Positions 44,493 through 52,684 of a DNA stretch of 52,684 nt are shown in pieces (positions within the stretch are counted from its first letter, which is position 1; each line of letters begins with the position of its first letter). Below the pieces are notes generated by a model, which had not been told where the DNA came from, did not search any database, and saw only the letters and a program-made list of their open reading frames with translations. The DNA comes from Flavobacterium sp. DG2-3 (GTDB lineage Bacteria > Bacteroidota > Bacteroidia > Flavobacteriales > Flavobacteriaceae): NCBI RefSeq assembly GCF_030730925.1, contig NZ_JAVAMB010000027.1, positions 1 through 52,684 on the forward strand, read 5' to 3'. A program made the translations under genes and the position numbers.

Positions 44493-44567
44493 TATCGTAC
44501 TGAGTAAGAATACTTTCTAATGTTGTTTCTGGATACCAAAGGCATATAAATTTGTTAAATTCTTTCT

Positions 44568-44575
44568 CAAATATA
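44568..44575 (-). promoter_or_regulatory. TAnnTTTG box of the kinase operon
   Basis: TATATTTG on the minus strand, 75 bases before ATG 44492; a TTG lies only 11 bases further upstream, closer than usual. Confidence 0.4.
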
Positions 44576-44655
44576 GAGAAAAAGGCAATTACTTTAAAGA
44601 TTTGTTAAAGTGAATTTAATCATCTATAAATTCTTTGTATTTGAATTAAAAAATC

Positions 44656-44688
44656 AAAAAAAGCCGAATCATGAAGATTCAGCTTTTA
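44656..44688 (-). terminator. Terminator of the 44709 lipoprotein gene
   Basis: AAGCcGAATC / GATTCaGCTT hairpin around ATGAA, followed by T on the minus strand, 21 bases after the stop. Confidence 0.8.
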
Positions 44689-44708
44689 CTTGTTTTTATT
44701 ACGAATCG

Positions 44709-44912
44709 TTATTGCTTGATAGAATCGGCTTTAACGGTCGTTGTGGTGTCCATATTGATCGTATCAACTTCTGGTCCCACTGTGTCAATCGTATTTTGAA
44801 TAGTATCATTTTCGTATGAATCTATTGTTGCGCTTTCATTTTTCTTGCAAGAAAATACCAATCCTGTCAGAAGAACCAAGAAAGCGGCTCTAGTTAAAAT
44901 CTGCGTTTTCAT
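44709..44912 (-). CDS. Small Asp/Thr-rich lipoprotein
   Basis: 67 residues. Signal peptide with lipobox VFSCKKN (Cys22), then an acidic Asp/Thr/Ile-rich tail (TIDTVGPEVDTINMDTTTTV) with no recognised domain. Its tail resembles the second small lipoprotein to the right (IDTV..PLDS..TTDSIK), so the two may be paralogues. Function unknown; short acidic lipoproteins of this type are common in the group. Confidence 0.75.
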   Translation of the reverse strand: MKTQILTRAAFLVLLTGLVFSCKKNESATIDSYENDTIQNTIDTVGPEVDTINMDTTTTVKADSIKQ

Positions 44913-45014
44913 AATTATATTTTTAAATGAATATTTTTAATTTAATAAGTATAAAAATAACCGTTTTTACAAATGTGATTTTTACACAATTTTAAAAACT
45001 TCTTATATAATGAA

Positions 45015-45350
45015 TTACTTCTTTTTACTTTTTACCGTATCTCTTTGGTGTCTCAAACTATCTTTCTGCAGTCCGGCAGCACTGGTATAAGTCGAGCCGT
45101 CTTGCGAACTTTCTCCAGGTCCACTTCCTGTTCCCGCCGTACTTTCAGAACCGTTTTTTTGTGTCGTTTCGATATTGGTAGAAATATGTTCTTCCGTTTT
45201 TATGCTGTCTGTTGTACTTTTTGCACTGTCAAGGGGTGAAATAACGGTATCTATTTCATCACTATAGCCGTCTTTATTGTTTTTACAAGAAATTAATAAT
45301 CCGCTGAAGATAATCAGAATCATAATTGTCGTTTGCTGAATTGCTTTCAT
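45015..45350 (-). CDS. Small Ser/Thr/Asp-rich lipoprotein
   Basis: 111 residues from ATG 45350, which gives a lipobox (LLISCKNN, Cys22); an ATG at 45458 would add a positively charged 36-residue N-terminus that does not look secreted. The mature protein is Ser/Thr/Asp/Lys-rich and probably disordered (DTVISPLDSAKSTTDSIK, GSGPGESSQDGSTYTS). Shares the DTV..DS/IK pattern with the 44709 gene. No known function. Confidence 0.7.
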   Translation of the reverse strand: MKAIQQTTIMILIIFSGLLISCKNNKDGYSDEIDTVISPLDSAKSTTDSIKTEEHISTNIETTQKNGSESTAGTGSGPGESSQDGSTYTSAAGLQKDSLRHQRDTVKSKKK

Positions 45351-45518
45351 AATAATTGCTTTTCTATTTTTAAACTTGTTTGATTTCGTAAAAGCTAAGT
45401 AACTATTTATAAATCGGTTACGTTTATACCATTTCTTTTTATTGTTATATAAAATCATACTGGAAATCCTATAAAATTTTAGAAATAATGCTGTAAGCCT
45501 TCTCCTATTTTTACTTAG

Positions 45519-45526
45519 TAGCTTTG
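45519..45526 (+). promoter_or_regulatory. TAnnTTTG box of the FAD-Rieske operon
   Basis: TAGCTTTG, 35 bases before ATG 45562; no TTG box at the usual distance. Confidence 0.4.
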
Positions 45527-45561
45527 ATATAAATGTTTTAGCGCCTTAAAAAGAATAAACA

Positions 45562-47142
45562 ATGGAAAATCTAAATCAAAATATAAATGAAGGCAGTATC
45601 TCATCTGGCGATAATGTTTCTTTCTGGATTGATTCTACCGATATAATTGCCTTTGAAAAGCCAAATCAGGATATTAAAACGGAAGTTTTGATTATTGGAG
45701 GCGGTATTGCTGGACTTACAACTGCTTATAAACTTTTGAAAGCAGGAAAAAAAGTAGTTTTGGCTGAAGACGGTTTCATTGGTAGCGGAGAAACTGGACG
45801 AACTACAGCACATCTGACTTGTGCGCTAGACGATCGATATTACTACCTTCAAAGCACTTTTGGAAAAGAAAATGCAAGACTTGCTGCCGAAAGCCATTCT
45901 GTTGCTATTGACGAAATTGAAAAAATTGTTACTGAATTAAATATAGATTGCGACTTTGAACGCGTAAATGGCTATTTATTTCTTCACCCAAATGACAAGG
46001 AAAAAAATCTCGATAAAGAGTTTGAAGCCACTCAAAACGCAGGACTGGAAACGGTTCTTTTAAATCATACTCCTTCTTTGGCAGAAGCTCAGGATCAAAG
46101 ATGTTTAGCATTTAAAAATCAGGCGCAGTTTCATGTTTTGCATTATTTAAAAGCTCTTTCTAAAGCGGTAATAGATTTGGGCGGAACTATTTATACCGAA
46201 GCTCACGCAGAAAATATAGACGATAAAGGTGCCACTGTAAATGGCTATAATTTTTCTGCTCAATATATAGTTGTGGCAACCAATACGCCTATTAATGATG
46301 TTCTTACCATGCATACCAAACAGCACGCTTACAGAACATATGTGATTGCAGGAAAAATTCCGAAAGGCAGTCTCCCTCACGCTTTATGGTGGGATACTGG
46401 AGATCCAGAATCGAAATGGGTCGCGCAGCCTTATCATTATGTACGCTTGCAAAATTTTGATGATGAATATGATTTACTGATTGTTGGCGGAGAAGACCAC
46501 AAAACCGGACAATCCGATGAAGAAGGAGTTTCTGAATTTTCGCGCTACGAACTTTTGGAAATTTGGGCTAAAAAATACTTTCCTCTTTTAGACGAAATCA
46601 GTTATAAATGGTCAGGACAAGTTATGGAACCTTTTGATTCTTTAGGTTTTCTTGGCAGAAATCCTGGAGACAAAAATGTATTTGTGATTACAGGAGATTC
46701 TGGAAACGGAATGACGCATGCTACGATTGGAGCTATGATTATTACAGATATGATTCAGGGAATTGAAAACAAATGGCAGGATTTGTACAGTCCGTCGCGA
46801 ATAACTTTTAAAGCTATGGGCGATTATTTGAAAGAAGCTGGAAATATGGCTTCACAATATCTGGACTGGATTACGGCATCTGACCTTAACAATACAGCTG
46901 ACTTAGAAGCTGGAGACGGCGGGATTCTTTCTGTCGGCTTGCGAAAAATTGCGGTGTACCGAGATTATGACAAAACCTTACATGCTTTTTCAGCGGTTTG
47001 TCCGCATTTGGGCTGTGTGGTACAATGGAATTCTGACGAAAAATCGTTTGACTGTCCTTGCCACGGCTCGAGATTTTCTTCTGATGGAACGGTAATTAAT
47101 GGCCCAGCCGAAAGCAACTTAAAAGATCTTAAAATAAAATAA
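45562..47142 (+). CDS. FAD-dependent oxidoreductase with C-terminal Rieske domain
   Basis: 526 residues. An N-terminal FAD-binding domain opens with VLIIGGGIAGLTTAY (residues about 42-56) in the DAO/glycine-oxidase-like family, including DTGDPESKWVAQPYHYVRLQ. The C-terminal Rieske [2Fe-2S] site has Cys480-x-His482 (CPHLGC) and Cys498-x-x-His501 (CPCHGS). No signal or membrane segment, so it is cytoplasmic. This fusion occurs as FAD-Rieske proteins in Bacteroidota; the substrate is unknown and the electron partner may be a ferredoxin. It is followed after 14 bases by the SDR gene, giving a two-gene operon. Confidence 0.93.
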   Translation: MENLNQNINEGSISSGDNVSFWIDSTDIIAFEKPNQDIKTEVLIIGGGIAGLTTAYKLLKAGKKVVLAEDGFIGSGETGRTTAHLTCALDDRYYYLQSTFGKENARLAAESHSVAIDEIEKIVTELNIDCDFERVNGYLFLHPNDKEKNLDKEFEATQNAGLETVLLNHTPSLAEAQDQRCLAFKNQAQFHVLHYLKALSKAVIDLGGTIYTEAHAENIDDKGATVNGYNFSAQYIVVATNTPINDVLTMHTKQHAYRTYVIAGKIPKGSLPHALWWDTGDPESKWVAQPYHYVRLQNFDDEYDLLIVGGEDHKTGQSDEEGVSEFSRYELLEIWAKKYFPLLDEISYKWSGQVMEPFDSLGFLGRNPGDKNVFVITGDSGNGMTHATIGAMIITDMIQGIENKWQDLYSPSRITFKAMGDYLKEAGNMASQYLDWITASDLNNTADLEAGDGGILSVGLRKIAVYRDYDKTLHAFSAVCPHLGCVVQWNSDEKSFDCPCHGSRFSSDGTVINGPAESNLKDLKIK

Positions 47143-47156
47143 TAAAAATATATAAT

Positions 47157-47915
47157 ATGGAAATCTTGTCGAATTACTTTAAAGATACTATCTGCCACAA
47201 ACGAATTGTGATCACTGGCGGTACAACAGGAATTGGTAAAGCAATTGCAGATTTGCTTGTTTCTCTTGGTGGCCGTGTGTTTATTTTTGGAAGGGACGAA
47301 CACGACTTTTACAAAGCCATGGATGATATTAAGGAGAAATCATCGAAAGGAGAAATCTATGGAGAAACAGCAGATATTACCCAAAAAGAAGATATTGAAA
47401 GAATCTGGGACAGGGTCGATAAAGTTCTTGGCGGCATCGATATTTTAATTAATAATGCTGCTCTTCCTGCCAGAGGAATTATTGAAGGCGAATATGATGA
47501 CTGGAAATATATTTTAGAAACTAATATTCTTGGATATATCGCTTTCGCGAAAGAAGCTGTCAATCGAATGAAAGAACAGAAATCAGGTCATATTGTCAAT
47601 ATTGGTTCTATGAGTGCCGAAGTAAAAGAAAAAACAGGCGTTATCTATGTCGCAACCAAAACCGCGATTAGAGGATTTAGCACTGCACTTCGAAAAGAAA
47701 TAAATCCGTTGGGAATTAAAGTTTCGCATGTAGAACCGGGAGCAGTAATGAGCGATATGCAGCCGGATTCAAAAGAAGAACAAAAAGAAAAAATAAAAGA
47801 TATGGAAATGCTTGAAGCAAAAGACATCGCAATGAGCGTTTTGTTCTGTTTGGCACAGCCGAAACGTTGCGATATAGTCAGTATCCAAGTAAGACCTCAT
47901 TTGCAAATTATTTAA
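47157..47915 (+). CDS. Short-chain dehydrogenase/reductase (SDR)
   Basis: 252 residues, classical SDR. Cofactor motif TGGTTGIG (20-27), NNAAL at 99-103, catalytic tetrad Asn123, Ser151, Tyr164 and Lys168 (IGSMSAEVKEKTGVIYVATK), so it is probably active. Glycine-rich region and Arg46 suggest NADP or NAD use cannot be settled. Sequence style resembles sepiapterin-reductase-like or keto-reductase members. Second gene of the FAD-Rieske operon, so both likely modify one substrate. Confidence 0.93.
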   Translation: MEILSNYFKDTICHKRIVITGGTTGIGKAIADLLVSLGGRVFIFGRDEHDFYKAMDDIKEKSSKGEIYGETADITQKEDIERIWDRVDKVLGGIDILINNAALPARGIIEGEYDDWKYILETNILGYIAFAKEAVNRMKEQKSGHIVNIGSMSAEVKEKTGVIYVATKTAIRGFSTALRKEINPLGIKVSHVEPGAVMSDMQPDSKEEQKEKIKDMEMLEAKDIAMSVLFCLAQPKRCDIVSIQVRPHLQII

Positions 47916-47950
47916 AAATAAACCCTCACTTTTTTCATTTTTTTAATTTG

Positions 47951-47986
47951 AAAACACCTGTGCAATTTACTGTGCAGGTGTTTTTA
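47951..47986 (+). terminator. Terminator of the FAD-Rieske/SDR operon
   Basis: AACACCTG / CAGGTGTT stem followed by a T tract on the plus strand, 36 bases after the stop at 47915. Confidence 0.75.
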
Positions 47987-48018
47987 TTTTGATATTTTGT
48001 AACAAAATCAACAAAAAA

Positions 48019-48040
48019 AGAGCAGTAGTAATACTGCTCT
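48019..48040 (-). terminator. Terminator of the 48046-48306 gene
   Basis: AGAGCAGTA / TACTGCTCT with a 4-base loop, immediately after the stop at 48046; minus-strand T tract follows. Confidence 0.85.
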
Positions 48041-48045
48041 CTTTC

Positions 48046-48306
48046 TTAATCTATTTTTGTGGCATCATTTTCTGCAATGTCTCTGTGCAAATTATCTTTA
48101 TGCCTAAGTTCTTCATAATCGGCATCATCTCCCCAATCTCCAGTATTAGGCTGTTGAATAGGATTATTTCTTTCACTCAGCTGATCATCTTTATTTTCTT
48201 CACTTGGAAAATACATCTGATAACCCAAAATAGGATCCCAATTTGATTCTTGCGTACGATCGATTCCATCTTGGAATAAATCGTTTGGTTCATTTCTTGT
48301 ATCCAT
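48046..48306 (-). CDS. Small acidic hydrophilic protein, unknown
   Basis: 86 residues, no signal or membrane segment, acidic and rich in Asp, Asn and Gln (SEENKDDQ, NTGDWGDDADYEEL). I do not recognise a family. It has its own terminator and is convergent with the SDR operon. It may be a general stress-type hydrophilin-like protein, but that is guesswork. Confidence 0.65.
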   Translation of the reverse strand: MDTRNEPNDLFQDGIDRTQESNWDPILGYQMYFPSEENKDDQLSERNNPIQQPNTGDWGDDADYEELRHKDNLHRDIAENDATKID

Positions 48307-48477
48307 TTTTAATTCGTTTTTTATACCATCAGAAACTGAAGAAACTGAAAGTATGATTATTACTTCGTTTTCATAGATTGGTAAAATTCAGCAAATTACG
48401 CCAAGAAATTGTTACATTATTTTGGAGAAAGTTTATATGATTCTATTTGATAGCTCATTAATTGGCATTGTCCATAT

Positions 48478-50139
48478 TTAATCCCAATTGTCTAATAATT
48501 CGATTGCAAGTTCTACCACAACTTGTTCATTGCTATTTAAAAATGATTTAATTTCATTTCGTGCTTTTTCTCCTTTAATCATTGCTAATGCCTGCAGGTA
48601 TATTCTTGAATTTACATCGCTTTCTTTTCTGGTTTCTTCACAAACTTGAATCAGTAAATCAACAGAATCAACATCTTTTAATCTTCCTAATCCCAATGCG
48701 GCATCATATCTAATGGCAAAATCTGATTGATTATTTTTTAAAATTTTTCTAAAAAGTTGTGTATACCTTTCTAAAGGAAAATTTGCTAAATATTCTATTG
48801 ATCCTCTTTCCCAATCGGAGTCTTTGCTATTATTTTTATATATTTTTTCAAATGTAATTTGCTGATCATTAACATTATTCTCAACAAATAAATTTACCAA
48901 AGCTACTGTTCTATATTTCTCATCATTTATTAAACTTGGCAAAAGGTCAATTAATTTTTGACTTTTATTTCCTTTTAATGCATCTGCACTCCAATATCTT
49001 ATCGTTTCGTTTTTGTGTTTTAAAAAGCCTAACAAAATAGTTGTACTTTCAACATCATTTCTACTTTGTAATGCTCTAACTAGTTCTTCAATTATTTTTT
49101 CGTTTTTACATTCTTTTAAAGTATTTTGAATATAGGGCAATAATTCGTCAGAATAAAGAATTTTATTTAGCGGAACTGAAAAGTAATAATCATTTGAAAC
49201 CTTTTTCGATTTCAGTAATTCTAACCAGTATTTTACATTTTCAATGTTTTTCGATTCAAGAAAACAATTTAATAAATCATCTGAAACAGTCTCTTTTTCA
49301 TTTATTAATAATTTTAAATACTCATTGTCACTACTGGTTGGACTATTTGCTAAAGCTTGCAAAGTAATTTTTCTTGTATTATCATTATCTAAAAATGGTT
49401 TAACGGTTTCTAGCAAATTCCCTATTTGAAGTTCTTTTACCGTATAAATTGCATATCCTTTAATGTTCATATCCCAATTTTTAACAGCATCTAAAACAAT
49501 TTTCTCCGTTTCGGGGTTTTTTCCAGTTTTTGATAAGATCTGAATTGCTAAAATTCTAGCTTTTATGTTATCACTATTATATCTTTGATAAGCTGTTTCT
49601 TGTAAATTATTTTTATCTAATTTAAAAAATAATGGTAGTAAATGAGCATCTCCAAAATTTTCATTTTCTACTAAAAAATCAAACAATTCAGTAGTATGCT
49701 TTGTTTTTAAATGAAGAAGCGCCATTCCGCACCAAATCAAATTCCCTTTATCCTTCTCTGTTTTTAGTTTATTTAATAATTGTTCTTCTCTAGTTAGATC
49801 ATTGGAGGCGCCAATAATTAAATAGGAAAATAAGCGTTGATAAGCGTTTACTGAATTCAACATTTTATCAATGTTCTCAATATATAAATCGTCATTTTTG
49901 AAATCGCTTAAAGGAAAATTCGACAAAGTTTCTCCTTTCAACCTAGAGCTCAATTGTGTAATATCGCTTTGCGGAGTTAAAAGATTTGAATATTTTGTAA
50001 ATAAATCATTTAGTTGATCTTCATTAAATGATTTGTTCAAAGACAATTTAAAATCAGCTTTAAAGTTTGTTACATACTGACATTGAGCCTTTGTAAAAAA
50101 AGTTAGCAGAATAATTGTACTGATTAATTTTATTTTCAT
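48478..50139 (-). CDS. Secreted HEAT-repeat protein
   Basis: 553 residues. Signal peptide MKIKLISTII..KAQCQ, then a solenoid of HEAT-like helix pairs from about 100 to 550 (ARILAIQILSKTGKN, ETIRYWSADALKGN, FAIRYDAALGLGRLKDVDSV, EQVVVELAIELLDNWD). No catalytic domain is seen. HEAT solenoids usually bind protein partners; a periplasmic or surface scaffold is likely, function unknown. A TTTTGTTG-type inverted repeat lies at 50192-50212 in its leader. Monocistronic. Confidence 0.8.
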   Translation of the reverse strand: MKIKLISTIILLTFFTKAQCQYVTNFKADFKLSLNKSFNEDQLNDLFTKYSNLLTPQSDITQLSSRLKGETLSNFPLSDFKNDDLYIENIDKMLNSVNAYQRLFSYLIIGASNDLTREEQLLNKLKTEKDKGNLIWCGMALLHLKTKHTTELFDFLVENENFGDAHLLPLFFKLDKNNLQETAYQRYNSDNIKARILAIQILSKTGKNPETEKIVLDAVKNWDMNIKGYAIYTVKELQIGNLLETVKPFLDNDNTRKITLQALANSPTSSDNEYLKLLINEKETVSDDLLNCFLESKNIENVKYWLELLKSKKVSNDYYFSVPLNKILYSDELLPYIQNTLKECKNEKIIEELVRALQSRNDVESTTILLGFLKHKNETIRYWSADALKGNKSQKLIDLLPSLINDEKYRTVALVNLFVENNVNDQQITFEKIYKNNSKDSDWERGSIEYLANFPLERYTQLFRKILKNNQSDFAIRYDAALGLGRLKDVDSVDLLIQVCEETRKESDVNSRIYLQALAMIKGEKARNEIKSFLNSNEQVVVELAIELLDNWD

Positions 50140-50260
50140 TTCTATTTTTTTATCATTTCGAATAAAACAATTGTTACCTCCTTTTATATGCCAACAAAAC
50201 GTTTTTTTGTTGATATTTTAAATATATTCTAGCGAATATAAGAATATTTATAGATCAAAA

Positions 50261-50285
50261 AACCTGCAAACACAAAGTTTGCAGG
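50261..50285 (-). terminator. Terminator of the TonB receptor gene
   Basis: CCTGCAAAC / GTTTGCAGG around ACAAA, 35 bases after the stop, with T on both strands. Confidence 0.85.
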
Positions 50286-50320
50286 CTTTTATAACAATCT
50301 AATCCTAAATAAAAGTATTT

Positions 50321-52183
50321 TTAAAAAGTAACCAGTTTTACTCCCAAAGTAAACCATCTAGAAGGCAATGGCACTGCTCCAACTTCATAATAAGTTGCAT
50401 TAAATATATTTTGTCCGTCTAAGAAAATAGTAAATTTATTTATTGTCTGACTTACTCTAAAATCATTTACCCAATAAGACGGTCCTGTAATTCTTTCGTT
50501 AAAACGAGTAGCAAACATTACCGATAAGTTTTTAAACTGATAATCTATTGTATTGGTAATTTGATGTTTTAAGGATGAAATAGCATATTTTGAATACGTT
50601 TCTGTACGCATCGTTTTAAATTCAGAATCTAAATACGTGTACCCTAAAAGAATATTCAATCTAGAATCTTTAGAAAAATCGAATCTATAAGTTCCACGCA
50701 AATTGATTCCGTTAGTATTCAAATCTCCAGTGTTCTGGCTTTGCCATGGCTGTGTCGTAAGATTACGCATCCAGTCGATATAGTTGTCGATTTTTCTGTA
50801 GAAATAATTGGCATTAAAACTCAAAGCTCTTTTATTGTATTTAAATCCGATCTCGCTCTGAAAAGCATTTTCTGAATCTAAATCTGCGTTTCCAATGTTT
50901 CCTGTTTGCTTCAAATACAAATCGGTGAATGACGGAATTCTTTGGCTAGTTCCCACATTTCCAATAATTTTAAAAGCGTCTGTAATCGCATAACTTGCAT
51001 CAATTCCTGGATAAATCTGCCATTTATAATCGGAATTATAGTTTAAATATGTTCCGATATTTACATCTAGTTTTTCCGTAAAACTTGTTCTATATTCTGC
51101 ATAAAGACCAACATTTTCGCGATCGTGATCTCCAATATTTGAAGAATGAATATTTTCGTTTCTAAACTCGGCTCCAAAACCAATTTCGCCTTTAGACAAT
51201 TTCACTGTAGAGTTCAATTCTCCCGCAATAGAATTCGTATAATGCTGGCTTCTTCCAACTGCTAAATTTGAATTTCCTAAATAACGGTAATCGTCATAAT
51301 TGTAGCGATACGTTACTCTCGGCATAATTTTCCAACTGTCTGTAATTTGATGATTTGACTGAAGATTGGCAAATGTAGTCTGCACAATTTCAGTAGAATT
51401 TTTATCTCCCGGCGCAGCGTAAAATCCGTTAGCACCAAATCCGTTGTTGATGTAACCTGCAGAACCTAAAATTTCGTTTTTATCATTGATTTGTACATTT
51501 CCTTGATAGAAAATTTTATTGTTTTCGAATGCTGTATTGTAACGGTAACCGTTGCTTTTATCGTGTGAAGCAAAAATTAAATGCTGCTGTTTTTCTTTTC
51601 CTAAAACTGCTCCTGCCTGAATTCCCGCTCCGTAAAAAGTATCTCCTGTATCTTGTGTATCTTTTTCGAAATTAGAACCCGCGTAAGTGCTTACCATAAA
51701 TCCAGAATCGGTTGGCTTTTTTGTAATGATATTAATCGCTCCCGTTAAACTATTGATTCCGTAAATTCTCGCTGCCGGACCACGCACCACTTCAATTCTT
51801 TCGATCGCTTCAACCGGAAGAGGCAGATTCAGCATATTATGTGCCGTTTGCGAATCGATAACTTTGGCTCCGTTTAGCAAAACTACAGTCTGCTCAAAAC
51901 TTCCTCCGTCAACGCTAATGTCGGCTTGAGTTCCAAACGGTCCTCTTTGGCGAATGTCTACTCCGTTGGCATATTGCAATACTTCTTGCAATGTTCTTCC
52001 TGGCAGTTTTTTTATGGTTTCGCTAGAAATCACATAGACGTTTCTGTTTTGTTTGGAAATTGGTGTGTTAAAACGCCCTTCATTAATAATAACTTCATCC
52101 ATTTGGTTAATGGAATCTTGCTTTGTCTGTGCGTAAAAATTGGTACAAATTACTGTAAATACAGCAAAATAGATTTTTTTCAT
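50321..52183 (-). CDS. TonB-dependent outer-membrane receptor (BtuB-like)
   Basis: 620 residues. Signal MKKIYFAVFT..NFYAQ, TonB-box-like DEVIINEGRF, plug domain about 35-160 (VYVISSETIKKLPGRTLQEV, GPAARIYGINSLTGAINIIT) and a beta-barrel ending LGVKLVTF. There is no SusC-type STN or carboxypeptidase domain. Family resemblance is to vitamin B12/siderophore receptors; the ligand is uncertain. No cobalamin riboswitch was found upstream, so B12 use is not supported. A TACTTTTG box at 52205-52212 could be its promoter. Monocistronic. Confidence 0.9.
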   Translation of the reverse strand: MKKIYFAVFTVICTNFYAQTKQDSINQMDEVIINEGRFNTPISKQNRNVYVISSETIKKLPGRTLQEVLQYANGVDIRQRGPFGTQADISVDGGSFEQTVVLLNGAKVIDSQTAHNMLNLPLPVEAIERIEVVRGPAARIYGINSLTGAINIITKKPTDSGFMVSTYAGSNFEKDTQDTGDTFYGAGIQAGAVLGKEKQQHLIFASHDKSNGYRYNTAFENNKIFYQGNVQINDKNEILGSAGYINNGFGANGFYAAPGDKNSTEIVQTTFANLQSNHQITDSWKIMPRVTYRYNYDDYRYLGNSNLAVGRSQHYTNSIAGELNSTVKLSKGEIGFGAEFRNENIHSSNIGDHDRENVGLYAEYRTSFTEKLDVNIGTYLNYNSDYKWQIYPGIDASYAITDAFKIIGNVGTSQRIPSFTDLYLKQTGNIGNADLDSENAFQSEIGFKYNKRALSFNANYFYRKIDNYIDWMRNLTTQPWQSQNTGDLNTNGINLRGTYRFDFSKDSRLNILLGYTYLDSEFKTMRTETYSKYAISSLKHQITNTIDYQFKNLSVMFATRFNERITGPSYWVNDFRVSQTINKFTIFLDGQNIFNATYYEVGAVPLPSRWFTLGVKLVTF

Positions 52184-52286
52184 TTTGGTTTGCTATTTTT
52201 TTGGCAAAAGTAGCTTCTTACCGTACCAATAAAGCATACCAGTTTTATAATTATAGATAGTCCGGTTGAAATTCTTTTTTTAGTTT

Positions 52287-52420
52287 GCCACAGATTAAAA
52301 GGATTTTCGCAGATTTTTTTTTATGTTGCCACGAATTACACTAATTGGCACAAATCAATTCGTGAAAATTCGTGTAATTAGTGGCTAATAAAAATCTTTT
52401 TAATTCTTCTAATCTGTGGC
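52287..52420. repeat. Nested inverted-repeat element
   Basis: Outer arms GCCACAGATTA / TAATCTGTGGC (52287-52297 and 52410-52420) enclose inner arms GCCACGAATTACAC / GTGTAATTAGTGGC (52328-52341 and 52372-52385, one mismatch). This CACGAATTACAC type of sequence is a familiar intergenic element of the group. Confidence 0.85.
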
Positions 52421-52428
52421 TATTTTTT

Positions 52429-52684
52429 CTCGCAGATTTTGCAGATATAGCAGATTTGGATACCGAATAAAGATTTCCGCAGATTTCTTTAAAAATTATC
52501 TGCTAAATCTGCGGGATCTGCGAGAGACAAAAAACCTTTGCAATCTGTGGCATTTTTTCTCGCAGATTTTGCAGATAAAGCAGATTTGGATACCGAATAA
52601 AGATTTTCGCAGATTTCTTTAAAAATTATCTGCTAAATCTGCGGGATCTGCGAGAGACAAAAAACCTTTGCAATCTGTGGCATT
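52429..52684. repeat. Tandem 130-bp palindromic repeat, cut by window edge
   Basis: Unit starts CTCGCAGATTTTGCAGATA at 52429 and again at 52559 (period 130), with two mismatches over 126 bases. Each unit folds into a hairpin: left arm CTCGCAGATTTTGCAGAT.. pairs with right arm ..ATCTGCGGGATCTGCGAG, and GCAGAT recurs every 8-9 bases. Confidence 0.9.

Larger units (their letters stand above)
52184..52684. other. Gene-free gap with palindromic repeats
   Basis: Leader of the TonB receptor (to about 52260, TACTTTTG box at 52205-52212), then repeat DNA to the window edge. No riboswitch or gene seen. Confidence 0.7.

Noticed and set aside
45351..45458. N-terminal extension of the second small lipoprotein
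   Set aside because: The ATG at 45458 adds a basic, non-signal stretch ahead of a good lipobox signal peptide.
52184..52300. Possible cobalamin riboswitch before the TonB receptor
   Set aside because: No conserved B12-box-type blocks could be found; only a promoter-like box and repeats are present.
52416..52622. 68-residue plus-strand frame
   Set aside because: It lies entirely inside the 130-bp palindromic repeats, with a composition that follows them and no known protein match recognisable.

Overview
The window looks like a low-GC chromosome of the Bacteroidota, most likely Flavobacterium or a close relative (Flavobacteriaceae). Support: two complete sigma/anti-sigma/SusC/SusD gene sets, TonB receptors with short N-terminal signal peptides, TPR-membrane regulators of Bacteroidota type (AraC-like and DUF6377), TAnnTTTG promoter boxes with poor Shine-Dalgarno signals, and the species' habit of carrying short palindromic repeats between genes. 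No tRNA, rRNA, CRISPR array, transposase or phage gene is visible.

Layout. 1-5756 (-): the N-terminal part of a giant secreted surface protein (FG-GAP propeller, calcium-binding repeats, Ig-like domain, then at least eight 118-residue repeats in exact 354-bp register) that runs off the left edge. 6088-7695 (-): a membrane TPR/AraC regulator. 8033-17098 (-): locus 1, an ECF sigma factor, FecR, SusC, SusD, a secreted calcineurin-type phosphoesterase and a lipoprotein glycerophosphodiesterase, reading like a scavenging system for a phosphodiester-containing substrate. 17272-21719: DeoR regulator, VOC protein, two-domain-less MFS exporter (YbjJ type), an unknown membrane protein and an acyltransferase. 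22002-33911 (-): locus 2, ECF sigma, FecR, SusC, SusD, zinc metalloprotease and DUF3347 protein, followed by a separate DUF6377 regulator; it reads like a peptide or protein uptake system. 34511-39673 (-): MFS transporter, DUF763 protein, cupin and a class V aminotransferase, separated by repeat-rich gaps. 39842-44492 (-): TlpA thioredoxin behind a SAM-I riboswitch and a 26-codon reading frame, then a five-PAS histidine kinase with a single-domain response regulator. 44709-48306: two small Asp/Thr-rich lipoproteins, a divergent FAD-Rieske oxidoreductase plus SDR operon, and a small acidic protein. 48478-52183 (-): a HEAT-repeat secreted protein and a BtuB-like TonB receptor. 52287-52684: nested and tandem palindromic repeats.

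The points most worth attention are: a well-formed SAM-I riboswitch placed before a tiny reading frame and a thioredoxin rather than a methionine gene; four distinct families of intergenic palindromic repeats, most built from small hairpins with a CC-nnn-GG core; a repeat copy whose flank runs into the 3' end of an MFS gene; a TTTATAGCC element shared by both susC leaders just after a terminator-like hairpin; and the phosphoesterase plus GDPD cargo of the first Sus-type locus. All functional assignments are from reading the sequence; no database search was run.
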